Shown here piece after piece: positions 7,600-15,034 of a stretch of 15,279 nt of DNA (within the stretch, counting starts at the first letter, position 1; every line of letters begins with the position of its first letter). The notes beneath the pieces were generated by a model. It made no database searches. It was not told where the DNA came from and saw only the letters and a list, made by a program, of their open reading frames with translations. The translations under genes were made by a program, and so were the position numbers. Where the stretch lies: NCBI GenBank assembly GCA_032123435.1, contig JAQBFJ010000006.1, forward strand, positions 1-15,279, given 5' to 3'. Source of the stretch: JAQBFJ01 sp032123435. Lineage in GTDB: Bacteria; Verrucomicrobiota; Kiritimatiellia; UBA8416; JAQBFJ01.

Positions 7600-9264
7600 A
7601 TGGATCAAGCTGATTGCGGAACCAAGCATAATGGCGTGTCATTCAGATTGCTTCCTTCTTTTTTACGAGTCACAGGGGCCGTTGGGGCTGGAGCACTTCT
7701 TGCTTTTGCGTTTCCTCCCATGGAATGGTCGGAGCTCGCCTGGATCGCGTTTGTCCCTTTGATATCAATAGCCCGGTATTCAACACCACGAAGTTCATTC
7801 AAATGGGGCTTTGTCAGCGGCCTCGTGTTCTGGCTTTCATCAGTTTCATGGCTGATCAGACTTATTTCCGCCGGCGGCCCTTTTATGGTCGTCATCTTCG
7901 GATGGGTCGCGCTTTCCGCGTATTGCGCTCTTTATACGGGAGCATTTCTTGCTGTGATATCAATGCTTTTCCAAAGAGGACAAAATACCGGATACAATAG
8001 GGGAAAGAGCTGTATTCTTCTGCTGGCAGTTCCATTGGTTTGGGTTGGTTTTGAATATTTGAGATCAGTGCTTTTTACCGGGTTCCCGTGGAACGCGCTG
8101 GGGATAAGTCAGTTCAGGAATCTGGCTGTTATCCAGATAGCGGAATGGGGCGGTGTTTATGCCGTGTCTGCAGTTGTTATGTTAATGAATACGGCGTTGG
8201 CATTGACTTTGTTCACGCTTGTTCCCCAGAAAGGACGACGAAAAACACGTGTCCATTTTGAATTAATGATCGGCCTTTTACTCTGTTTCGCCTGCTGGTC
8301 GCATGGCATGCGTATGATCCGCGATATGGATTCGGGCGATGAAAATGCCTGCTATGTTAAGGTTGCTGCAATTCAGCCGAATATAAAGCAGACACTGAAA
8401 TGGGACGACGAATTTACTTTGCGCATTTATCAGGAACTTGAGCTTTTGACGGAACTGGCGTTAATGCAGGAGCCGGATTTGATTGTATGGCCTGAGACAG
8501 CTGTTCCTTATGCCGTTAATTCGGATGCGCAGACTCAGGATTTCGTAAAAGAATTGGCGTGTAAGGGAAGTCCACTGCTTGTCGGGTCAATGGAAACATT
8601 GGAAGTTGAAGGGAAATCGATATATTACAACAGTTCATTTCTTTTCGAAAAATCGGGTGAAATAACTGGAATTTACAAAAAACAGCATCTCGTGTTGTTT
8701 GGCGAGTATGTCCCGTTCGACAAAATGATTCCGTGGCTTCAACGATTTGTTCCTATAGGAGTCAGTTGTTCTGCGGGTGAAGACAATACTGTTTTTGATC
8801 TGAAAATTGGTTCCAATAAAACAGCACTATTTTCGGTTTTGATCTGTTTTGAGGATATCATGGCTTCACTCGCACGGAAGGCAGTGAAAAATGGAGCCGG
8901 TCTGCTGGTGAACCAGACTAACGATGCCTGGTTTGATGGTTCAAGTGCTGCTGTCCAACACATGAGTCATTGTGTTTTCAGGTGTATTGAGAATCGTGTC
9001 AGCGCCGTGCGCTGTGCGAATACAGGTGTCACCTGTTTTATTGACAATAAAGGGCGCATAGATATTATAACACAGGATATGTTGCGTAATAACGAGACTC
9101 ATCTTGCCAGATGTCGCATTGAAAACATGCGACTGAGAGGCGCTAATGAAGATTTGACCTTTTATGGAAAATATGGGGATATTCCCTTTGCTCTTCCTTG
9201 CGGTATCATGGCAATATTATGGGGTATAGTAACAACATTGAAAGTAAGAAAGATGGCTGAATGA
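7600..9264 (+). CDS. lnt: Apolipoprotein N-acyltransferase
   Basis: Lnt adds the third acyl chain to the N-terminal cysteine of lipoproteins in the inner membrane. The 554-residue product has six to seven hydrophobic segments in the first 240 residues and one near 526-547, enclosing a nitrilase-like domain (about 253-505). The catalytic triad is visible: E299 in VWPET, K361 in YKKQHLV with E369 in FGEYVP, and C416 in LICFED, followed by NQTNDAWF (438-445). The frame is open back to 7375 inside secA, but those residues are not family-like. ATG 7594 and ATG 7600 are both possible; 7600 is preferred because AGGTG is seven bases upstream, and the choice changes only two residues. It begins 10 bp after secA and overlaps prfB by four bases. 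Its presence implies an outer membrane or at least triacylated lipoproteins. Confidence 0.96.
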   Translation: MDQADCGTKHNGVSFRLLPSFLRVTGAVGAGALLAFAFPPMEWSELAWIAFVPLISIARYSTPRSSFKWGFVSGLVFWLSSVSWLIRLISAGGPFMVVIFGWVALSAYCALYTGAFLAVISMLFQRGQNTGYNRGKSCILLLAVPLVWVGFEYLRSVLFTGFPWNALGISQFRNLAVIQIAEWGGVYAVSAVVMLMNTALALTLFTLVPQKGRRKTRVHFELMIGLLLCFACWSHGMRMIRDMDSGDENACYVKVAAIQPNIKQTLKWDDEFTLRIYQELELLTELALMQEPDLIVWPETAVPYAVNSDAQTQDFVKELACKGSPLLVGSMETLEVEGKSIYYNSSFLFEKSGEITGIYKKQHLVLFGEYVPFDKMIPWLQRFVPIGVSCSAGEDNTVFDLKIGSNKTALFSVLICFEDIMASLARKAVKNGAGLLVNQTNDAWFDGSSAAVQHMSHCVFRCIENRVSAVRCANTGVTCFIDNKGRIDIITQDMLRNNETHLARCRIENMRLRGANEDLTFYGKYGDIPFALPCGIMAILWGIVTTLKVRKMAE

Positions 9265-10431
9265 TAGAAGAACTGAAAATGCGGTTAAGTCGACTTAGCG
9301 AGTACATAATGGAAATGCGAGGTTGTCTTTGACGTCGATTCTCGAAGGAAAGAACTGGTTGAGCTTGAAGCTCTGACCGTTTTGCCCGGGTTCTGGGATG
9401 ATCAGAACAAAGCAAAATCAATTATAAATAAAACAAACGGGTACAGGTCTATAATTGATCCTTTTGATAAACTGAACGGAATGATTGAAGACGCTAATGT
9501 TCTGATTGAATTGGCGGACGGTGAGGAAAATGAAGGTCAGAGAGAGCATGCTCTGAAAGACGTAGCAGACATCCTGGATCGTGCAAAAAAAGCTTCAAAA
9601 GATCTTGAATTGCGTTCTCTGCTGAATGGGGAGCTCGATGCCAGCAACGCGTATCTGACTCTTCATGCCGGAGCTGGTGGAACGGAATCGTGCGACTGGA
9701 CTGAAATGCTGTTCAGAATGTACAGGAGATATTGCGAAGAGAACGGTTTTGGATCTGAGATAATGGATTATCAGACTGGTGAAGAAGCGGGGATCAGGAG
9801 TGTAACGTTTCTGGTCGAAGGGCCCTACGCGTATGGCAAGTTGAAGGCAGAACGGGGTGTCCATCGGCTTGTCAGAATCAGTCCATTTGATTCTAACAAG
9901 CGGCGTCATACATCGTTCGCGGCGCTTGATGTTGTGGCGGAACTGGACGAAAACATAGATGTTGATATTAAAGACGATGATTTAAGAATAGACACATTCA
10001 GATCCGGCGGCGCCGGAGGTCAGCATGTGAACACGACCGATTCGGCCGTCAGGATAACTCATATTCCGACCGGGGTAGTTGTAGCATGTCAGGCCGAACG
10101 CTCACAGCATAAAAACAAGGCGAAAGCCTTCAAAATTCTTCGTGCGCGAGTCTATGAGATTATGCTTGATCAGAAAAGAAAGGATATGGAAAAGTTTTAT
10201 GGCGAGAAAGGTGAAATCGCGTGGGGCAGTCAGATTAGATCTTATGTGATGCAGCCGTATACAATGGTTAAGGATCATAGAACAGAAATTGAAACATCAA
10301 ATGTAACGGCGGTTCTTGACGGTGATATACAACAATTCATGGATGGTTTTTTGAAGTGGAACGCTGTTTCCAAGCGGGAAAACGTTTTGAAACAGGGTAA
10401 AGGTCGAAAACAGGAAAATATTAAGAAATAG
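9261..10431 (+). CDS. prfB: Peptide chain release factor 2 (programmed +1 frameshift)
   Basis: RF2 recognises UAA and UGA stop codons and triggers peptide release. Translation starts at the ATG at 9261, inside the lnt stop (ATGA overlap), reads 23 codons and meets an in-frame TGA at 9330-9332. After a +1 slip on CTT, decoding continues with GAC at 9331 to the TAA ending at 10431, giving 389 residues. The joined sequence MRGCL-DVDSRRKEL matches the E. coli RF2 segment around its frameshift (LRGYL-DYDAKKER). The codon-recognition tripeptide SPF is at 207-209 and the catalytic GGQ at 252-254, almost the E. coli numbering. A lysine-rich C-terminal tail is about 20 residues longer than in E. coli. 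A caller ignoring the shift would start this gene near 9382 and lose the first domain. Confidence 0.96.
9319..9333 (+). promoter_or_regulatory. prfB: prfB +1 programmed frameshift site
   Basis: GAGG at 9319-9322 acts as the internal Shine-Dalgarno-like stimulator. Four bases later comes the slippery codon CTT (9327-9329), then TGA and C (9330-9333). The CTTTGAC core is the canonical prfB recoding heptamer. The stimulator is GAGG rather than the AGGGGG of E. coli, so it is probably somewhat weaker. In known cases low RF2 slows termination at this UGA and favours the shift, so the protein controls its own synthesis. Confidence 0.94.
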
Positions 10432-10501
10432 AAAAACGGTCTATGTGATTTTGAATCAGACTTTGAAACGGCCGGTTCTCATGCTGGATGGGAGTTAATA
10501 T

Positions 10502-11380
10502 ATGGCATTGGTAAGTATGACGGGATTTGGCAGGGCGATGTCGTCCGCAGGTGGAGCAAAAATAGAAGTCGAAATCAGCTCAGTAAACCGAAAACAGAAG
10601 GATATCAGGGTGAGCTTGCCGCGAGATCTGGCGGCAATGGAATCGCGTGTAAAATCGCGTATAGAAAAATCTGTGTCACGCGGCAGTGTCACAGCCGTGA
10701 TCAATGTTGGCCATTCGCGCCATGGCGGAAAGTCGTTCGTTATTGACTCCGAAGAGGCATCGGCATTGATACGGCAGATCAGGAAAACAGCAGGTGTTCT
10801 TAAAATGAAGGATGATCTCGGTGCCGCGGCTCTGCTTGCTTTGCCGGTTATTCGGGAGAAAGAGCTTGTGGATGATCGCGAGAAGATTTGGAGTGTTCTT
10901 GAAAAACTGCTGGATAATGCCGTAAGAGATCTTGTCAAGGACAGGAAACGGGAAGGTGTGGTGCTGGAAAAGGATATTACCGGAAGATGGGATAAGATTG
11001 AAAAGATTCTGGCGCGCATAAAAAAACAAGCGCCGCGGGTCGCGGGAAAATATCGCGAGAGGTTGAAGAAAAGGCTGAGTGAGGCCGGGTTCGAGTCGGG
11101 CGAGAATAACGTTTCCTTGATGAGAGAAATTGCTATGTTTGCTGATCGTGCTGATATATCAGAGGAAATCACCAGGCTGGACAGTCATTTCGCGCATGGC
11201 CTCAAATTGATTAATGGCCGTAAAGCATGTGGACGTGCTCTTGATTTTCTGTGCCAGGAAATGTTTCGTGAAATCAATACTATAGGATCCAAGGCAAATG
11301 ACGGGGTTATATCCAGACTTGTAGTACTGTTCAAAACGGATCTGGAATGCGTTCGTGAACAGGTCCAAAACGTGGAGTAG
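10502..11380 (+). CDS. yicC: YicC/YloC-family endoribonuclease
   Basis: A 292-residue protein of the conserved YicC family, whose studied members cut RNA and help degrade small RNAs. The N-terminal domain opens with the family signature MTGFGRA (6-12) and continues with SSVNRKQKDIRVSLPRDL. The C-terminal DUF1732 region is strongly conserved: DISEEITRLDSHF, GRALDFLCQEMFREINTIGSKAND and the final REQVQNVE. GGGAG seven bases before the ATG at 10502 fixes the start. It follows prfB by 70 bp. In many bacteria yicC sits directly before gmk; here gmk is the next gene but is displaced by a 568-bp repeat-rich gap. Confidence 0.95.
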   Translation: MALVSMTGFGRAMSSAGGAKIEVEISSVNRKQKDIRVSLPRDLAAMESRVKSRIEKSVSRGSVTAVINVGHSRHGGKSFVIDSEEASALIRQIRKTAGVLKMKDDLGAAALLALPVIREKELVDDREKIWSVLEKLLDNAVRDLVKDRKREGVVLEKDITGRWDKIEKILARIKKQAPRVAGKYRERLKKRLSEAGFESGENNVSLMREIAMFADRADISEEITRLDSHFAHGLKLINGRKACGRALDFLCQEMFREINTIGSKANDGVISRLVVLFKTDLECVREQVQNVE

Positions 11381-11469
11381 TGTTTAACGGATATTGGGAG
11401 TCATTTTACCACCCGGCGTCCCCGCCTCGAGTTCCCGGAGAAAAGTTTTTGACAGGATTACACTCAGGT

Positions 11470-11485
11470 CCGGAGAACCCTCCGG
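11470..11485. repeat. GC-rich hairpin with AACC loop
   Basis: CCGGAG and CTCCGG form a perfect 6-bp stem around a four-base AACC loop. A second GACAGGAT octamer (11451-11458 and 11493-11500) flanks the hairpin on both sides as a direct repeat. No T run follows, so it is not a standard terminator. Confidence 0.6.
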
Positions 11486-11528
11486 GTCCGAGGACAGGAT
11501 GGGAGAGGATTTGAAGAGGGATTGGATC

Positions 11529-11570
11529 TGTTAAATATCAACAGACTGATAACTCTATTGATATTTAACA
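11529..11570. repeat. Perfect 13-bp inverted repeat, 16-base loop
   Basis: TGTTAAATATCAA (11529-11541) is exactly complementary to TTGATATTTAACA (11558-11570). The stem is AT-rich and lacks a T run after it. It could be a structured RNA element, an operator-like site or the remains of a small mobile repeat; sequence alone does not decide. Confidence 0.7.
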
Positions 11571-11581
11571 ACCTGCTCTGA

Positions 11582-11598
11582 TGTTCAGGATCTGAACA
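11582..11598. repeat. Short 7-bp hairpin
   Basis: TGTTCAG and CTGAACA pair perfectly across a three-base GAT loop, 11 bp after the preceding inverted repeat. It is short and may be chance, but it lies in a stretch crowded with hairpins. Confidence 0.45.
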
Positions 11599-11654
11599 CC
11601 TCAGCATTCCGTGCCTGCCACGTATAAACATCCTTTTTCCCCATCAAAAGCACT

Positions 11655-11696
11655 GTTCAAGAAATCTGCGGATATTTTTATCCAGATTTCTTGGAC
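11655..11696. repeat. 14-bp inverted repeat (one G-T pair)
   Basis: GTTCAAGAAATCTG (11655-11668) pairs with CAGATTTCTTGGAC (11683-11696), with 11 perfect central pairs and a single G-T near the base. The loop region can form a further GGATA/TATCC hairpin around TTTT (11670-11683). The loop is 14 bases, close in overall size to the 11529-11570 element, though the stems are unrelated in sequence. Confidence 0.7.
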
Positions 11697-11761
11697 CATC
11701 CTGCCTGCCCTGAGCTTGCCGAAGGGTCTTATCTTAATCCCGTAAATCCTGTAATCCTGCT

Positions 11762-11793
11762 TGCCTCGCCATAGCCTATTGAAGACGGCGGGT
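11762..11793. repeat. Dispersed repeat core, copy 1
   Basis: A 32-base core matching 15035-15066 at 30 of 32 positions, in the same orientation. The differences are C versus T in the middle and A versus C eight bases later. Here the core is followed by the CT-rich module CTCTTCTTTCTCCT (11806-11819), a hairpin module and CTCCGTGGT (11869-11877). Confidence 0.85.
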
Positions 11794-11833
11794 CAAAAAA
11801 TTCTCCTCTTCTTTCTCCTTCAGCTCGCCGTAG

Positions 11834-11858
11834 TTCGGAAGCCGAAGGCGGCTCCGAA
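11834..11858. repeat. 10-bp hairpin with one bulged base inside repeat module
   Basis: TTCGG pairs with CCGAA at the base and AGCCG with CGGCT at the top. One A is bulged between them and the loop is AAGG. The palindrome is part of the dispersed module block upstream of gmk and resembles the structured core of REP-like elements. Confidence 0.65.
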
Positions 11859-11948
11859 TCTCCGTGTGCTCCGTGGTTCTCCCCGCGCACTTTGGGCTTG
11901 ATTTATCGTCTCCACTGTGAGTTGATGAATAGGTCAGGTTAGAAATTG

Positions 11949-12560
11949 ATGAAGAAAAAATTAAAACCATTGTTGATTGTTATTTCCGCCCCATCAGGCG
12001 CGGGAAAGAGTACGTTGTGTTCTCGTTTATTGACTGAATTCAATCATATCATCTATTCCATTTCCTGCACTACCCGTGCACCGCGCGGTGCCGAAATTGA
12101 CGGTAAGGATTACTTCTTCCTGAATGATGATGTGTTTGATAGACGTGTTCAGGAAGGCGCTTTCCTGGAACATGCCGTTGTTCATGGATACAAATATGGT
12201 ACGCTCAAGCTGACAGTATACGGTGAGTTGTCCATAGGTAAAAGCGTGTTGATGGATATTGATGTTCAGGGAGCCGCGCAGATCCGTGAATATGTGTCGA
12301 AGGTGCCTGCCGACGATCTGTTGAAAAACAGTTTTGTTGATATATTTATTTTGCCGCCATCAATAAACGTACTTAAAGAGCGGTTGAAGGGCAGGGCGGA
12401 AGATGCTGATGAAATCATTGAACAGCGTCTGAAAAATGCGGAAATGGAAATGGCCGACCGCAATCTATTCAAGCATCAGATTGTGAACGATAAGGTCGAC
12501 AAGGCTTATGCCGAACTGGTCAGTATCTTGGATGGCGAGAAGAGCGCGGCAACGGGATGA
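11949..12560 (+). CDS. gmk: Guanylate kinase
   Basis: Gmk phosphorylates GMP to GDP with ATP, an essential cytoplasmic step in GTP and dGTP supply. The 203-residue product has the P-loop SAPSGAGKS (13-21), the GMP-binding stretch SCTTRAPRGAEIDGKDYFF (39-57), KYGTLK (82-87) where the family normally has YGTPK, DIDVQGA (103-109), ILPPS (134-138) and RLKGRAEDADEIIEQRLKNAEMEM (145-168), all in family order. The open frame begins at a TTG one codon earlier; the ATG at 11949 is preferred. Only a weak AGGT-type site precedes it. The gene stands alone after the repeat-rich gap and converges with ilvE, leaving 10 bp between stop codons. Confidence 0.96.
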   Translation: MKKKLKPLLIVISAPSGAGKSTLCSRLLTEFNHIIYSISCTTRAPRGAEIDGKDYFFLNDDVFDRRVQEGAFLEHAVVHGYKYGTLKLTVYGELSIGKSVLMDIDVQGAAQIREYVSKVPADDLLKNSFVDIFILPPSINVLKERLKGRAEDADEIIEQRLKNAEMEMADRNLFKHQIVNDKVDKAYAELVSILDGEKSAATG

Positions 12561-12570
12561 ATGGTCGACT

Positions 12571-13587
12571 TTACAGGACTTCCTGCATCCAGCCGTGACG
12601 ATCTTCAATGTCGCCATATTGGATTCCCTGGATCTCATTATACAGTCTGGTTAAGGTTTTGCCTGCCTCATTCTCTTTTCCGAACCGGTAGATCTTGTCG
12701 CCATGCGTTACGGAAGAAACAGGGGTGATTACAGCCGCAGTGCCGCATGCCCCAATTTCCGTGAAGTTGTCCAGTTCAGACAGACGTATGGGCCTTTTTT
12801 CAACAACCAACCCGAAATCAGCAGAAATGGTCTGAAGACTCTTGTTCGTCACGCTTGGCAATATTGACGAGGAATCAGGTGTCACATAGTGCTGGTCATT
12901 GGTTATTCCAAGGAAATTTGATGTGCCGAATTCATCAACGAGCGTATGTGTCGCGGCATCCAGATAAAGACATATGGGGTATCCCTTGGATTTGCCGTCT
13001 TTATCGCCAAGCATGCCGGCGGCATAGTTGCCGGCCGCTTTGATGTGACCTACTCCTTTTGGCGCGGCACGATCGTATTGTTCCTGCACGTAAGCTTTTA
13101 CAGGGAAGAAACCGTTTTTGTAATAGGGGCCTACCGGCATAACCAGAACTATAAAAGTATAAGTGTCGCTTGGTTGTACGCCAATACGCGGGCCTGACCC
13201 GATCAAAAGGGGTCTGATATACATGCTTGCGCCGGTGCCGTAAGGCGGAACGAAGTGGCTGTTCAGCTTAATGGCTTCAGTACACGCCTTTATGAACAGA
13301 TCAACCGGCGGCGCTTTCATGACAAGCCGTTCGGCCGAAGCGATCATGCGTTTTGCGTTTTGATCAGGCCGGAAAATGGCAATTGAACCGTCCTTGCGCG
13401 TAAAGGCTTTCAACCCTTCAAACACGGATTGACCGTAATGCAGGCATGTGGCCGCAATATGTATGTTGAGATAGGGGTCGGTGCAGACTTCAATATCCTG
13501 CCATGCATTATCACGAAACTCGACTTTGAGATATTTGCCCGTGTCTTTATATTCAAAAAGCAGGTTCTTCCAGTCAATCGATTTCAT
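12571..13587 (-). CDS. ilvE: Branched-chain amino acid aminotransferase (class IV, PLP)
   Basis: This enzyme transfers the amino group between glutamate and the 2-keto acids of leucine, isoleucine and valine, using pyridoxal phosphate in the cytoplasm. At 338 residues it fits the larger BCAT subgroup related to eukaryotic enzymes. Visible motifs are YGQSVFEGLKAF (51-62), RPDQNAKRM (73-81), YIRPLLIGSGPRIGV (123-137), GHIKAAGNYAAGM with the PLP lysine K183, LVDEFGTSNF (216-225, E219 near the cofactor) and GACGTAAVITPV (279-290). GGGA lies nine bases before the ATG at 13587. It starts 15 bp after ugd on the same strand, so the two are probably cotranscribed although their pathways are unrelated. 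It converges with gmk. Confidence 0.95.
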   Translation of the reverse strand: MKSIDWKNLLFEYKDTGKYLKVEFRDNAWQDIEVCTDPYLNIHIAATCLHYGQSVFEGLKAFTRKDGSIAIFRPDQNAKRMIASAERLVMKAPPVDLFIKACTEAIKLNSHFVPPYGTGASMYIRPLLIGSGPRIGVQPSDTYTFIVLVMPVGPYYKNGFFPVKAYVQEQYDRAAPKGVGHIKAAGNYAAGMLGDKDGKSKGYPICLYLDAATHTLVDEFGTSNFLGITNDQHYVTPDSSSILPSVTNKSLQTISADFGLVVEKRPIRLSELDNFTEIGACGTAAVITPVSSVTHGDKIYRFGKENEAGKTLTRLYNEIQGIQYGDIEDRHGWMQEVL

Positions 13588-13602
13588 TTCCCGTGTCCCA
13601 AA

Positions 13603-14982
13603 TTAAAGCCTGGTCATTGGTTCTTTGCCAATTGGATATACATTGAATCCAATTTCAAACAGTTGCTTGTGGTCCAGAATATTTCTGCCGTCAAATATGA
13701 ATGCCGGCTTTATCATTTTGCTTAATATTTTCTTGTAATCCAGTGAAGAATAAATATCCCACTCGGTCAGTAAAGCTATCGCGTGCGCGCCTTCTGCCGC
13801 CTTGTAAGGGTCGGGTTCAAACTCCAGTTGCCCGCCGGTATTGGCGCCTGACTTTGCCATGTCTTTTCGCGCGTTATCCAATGCTTGCGGATCGGTTATC
13901 ACAACATGTGCCTGTTCCGACAGAAGATGATTGCATATTCTGATTGCCGGACTTTCCCGTGTGTCACCGGTATCAGCCTTAAAGGCGAACCCGAAAACAG
14001 CTATCTTCTTACTCGCTACTGTGTTGAACATTCGCGCGACAATGTTATGAGCAAATCTGTCTTCCTGATATTCATTCATGTCAACAACCTGTTTCCAGTA
14101 GTTGGCCGCCGGGTATAATCCGTAATGCTCGCAAAGGTATACGAGATTAAGAATGTCTTTCTTAAAGCATGATCCACCGAATCCAACGCTTGCTTTCAGA
14201 AATTTAGATCCGATTCTGGAATCCATGCCGATTGCCTTGGCGACTTCTTCGACATCAGCTTCAGTTGCTTCACAAAGGGCTGATATGCTGTTTATTGAAC
14301 TGATGCGTTGAGCAAGGAAAGCGTTTGCCGCAAGTTTCGACAGTTCACTGGACCAGACGCTGGTTGTCAGAATCCTGTCCCTCGGCACCCAGTGCGCGTA
14401 AATATCAACGAGCTCATCGACGGCTTTACGGCCTGTCTCATTATCTCGGCCTCCGATAAGCACGCGATCAGGATTCTCAAGATCCTTCACAGCTGTTCCT
14501 TCCGCCAGGAATTCGGGATTGGACAGCACTTCAAAGTGTACTCCGTTTGCGCCTGACTGGAGAATTCTCGCCATCGCCGCGGCCGTACGGACGGGCAGGG
14601 TGCTCTTCTCAACCACTATTTTGTCCGATTTGGAGTTTTCCAGGATCTTTCTGGCCGTTTTCTCCCAGTATTGCAGATCCGCGGCTTTACCAGCGCCACT
14701 GCCGAAGGTTTTTGTGGGTGTGTTAACGCTTACAAAAATTATATCAGCGTCCCTGATGCTTTTATCTATTTCCGAAGTAAAAAACAGGTTTCGATTAAGG
14801 GCTTCTTTGACAATTTTATCCAGACCGGGCTCATATATGGGCAGGCTATCGCTTTGCCATGCCTTAATTTTCCCTTCGTCTATATCAGCCACCACCACAC
14901 GGCAATCAGGGCAGTGTTTCGCGATCATTGCCATTGTCGGGCCGCCAACATATCCGGCTCCAATGCAAAGAATGTTTTTCAA
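13603..14982 (-). CDS. ugd: UDP-glucose 6-dehydrogenase, animal-like type
   Basis: Ugd oxidises UDP-glucose to UDP-glucuronate with two NAD+, feeding uronic-acid-containing surface glycans. From the TTG at 14982 the protein has 459 residues. It has the NAD-binding ILCIGAGYVGGPT start (G8, G10, G13), VNTPTK (87-92), EKSTLPVR, NPEFLAEGTA with E161, the K216 region SKLAANAFLAQR, and the catalytic cysteine C272 in GFGGSCFKKD, then FAFKADTGDTRESP (332-345) and FDGRN. The central stretch with WSSELSKLAANAFLAQRISS and the following NSISALCEAT is nearly identical to human UGDH as I remember it, including GAGYVGG, unlike most bacterial Ugd proteins. The frame stays open to 15045, but those 21 codons are repeat sequence; AAAGGAG seven bases before the TTG marks the true start. 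Confidence 0.95.
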   Translation of the reverse strand: MKNILCIGAGYVGGPTMAMIAKHCPDCRVVVADIDEGKIKAWQSDSLPIYEPGLDKIVKEALNRNLFFTSEIDKSIRDADIIFVSVNTPTKTFGSGAGKAADLQYWEKTARKILENSKSDKIVVEKSTLPVRTAAAMARILQSGANGVHFEVLSNPEFLAEGTAVKDLENPDRVLIGGRDNETGRKAVDELVDIYAHWVPRDRILTTSVWSSELSKLAANAFLAQRISSINSISALCEATEADVEEVAKAIGMDSRIGSKFLKASVGFGGSCFKKDILNLVYLCEHYGLYPAANYWKQVVDMNEYQEDRFAHNIVARMFNTVASKKIAVFGFAFKADTGDTRESPAIRICNHLLSEQAHVVITDPQALDNARKDMAKSGANTGGQLEFEPDPYKAAEGAHAIALLTEWDIYSSLDYKKILSKMIKPAFIFDGRNILDHKQLFEIGFNVYPIGKEPMTRL

Positions 14983-14989
14983 GTCTTTT

Positions 14990-14996
14990 CTCCTTT
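14990..14996 (-). promoter_or_regulatory. ugd: Strong ribosome binding site deciding the ugd start
   Basis: On the minus strand AAAGGAG is followed by seven bases (AAAAGAC) and then TTGAAAAAC. This places a strong Shine-Dalgarno at ideal spacing before a TTG codon. It agrees with family alignment, where Ugd proteins begin directly at the KNILCIGAGYVGG strand. Confidence 0.88.
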
Positions 14997-15012
14997 GTGC
15001 CGTGGTAAATAT

Positions 15013-15026
15013 CTCTTCTTTCTCCT
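15013..15026. repeat. CT-rich repeat module, second copy
   Basis: CTCTTCTTTCTCCT is identical to 11806-11819. In the gap before gmk this module follows the 32-base core on the plus strand; here it precedes the core, so the modules have changed order. On the minus strand it is translated spuriously as EEKEE in the upstream extension of ugd. Confidence 0.7.
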
Positions 15027-15034
15027 CCTCCGCC

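Larger units (their letters stand above)
11381..11948. repeat. Gene-free mosaic of short repeat modules and hairpins
   Basis: These 568 bp between yicC and gmk contain no believable gene. Several parts resemble short dispersed repeats seen between genes in other bacteria. On the reverse strand they are: a piece reading CTTCGGCAAGCTCAGGGCAG (11706-11725), a CAGGATTTACGGGATT piece (about 11736-11751), a hairpin module (11834-11858) and an ACCACGGAG / CACGGAG pair (about 11862-11877). Five inverted repeats fall in the stretch. Its uneven composition, with AT-rich stems beside GC-rich modules, suggests stepwise accumulation. No clear terminator for yicC (a hairpin followed by a T run) was found. 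A promoter for gmk should lie here if the upstream operon does not read through, but none is obvious. Confidence 0.8.

Noticed and set aside
9330..9332. Stop codon in prfB as a pseudogene mutation
   Set aside because: The surrounding CTTTGAC, the upstream GAGG and the match to RF2 across the junction identify the normal programmed frameshift.
11381..11948. CRISPR array or tRNA in the long gap
   Set aside because: There are no regularly spaced identical repeats, and no cloverleaf with a TTC-type T arm or CCA end was recognised.
11776..11970. 64-residue minus-strand frame upstream of gmk
   Set aside because: It is a translation of the repeat modules and overlaps the gmk start on the other strand; no ribosome binding site or family resemblance.
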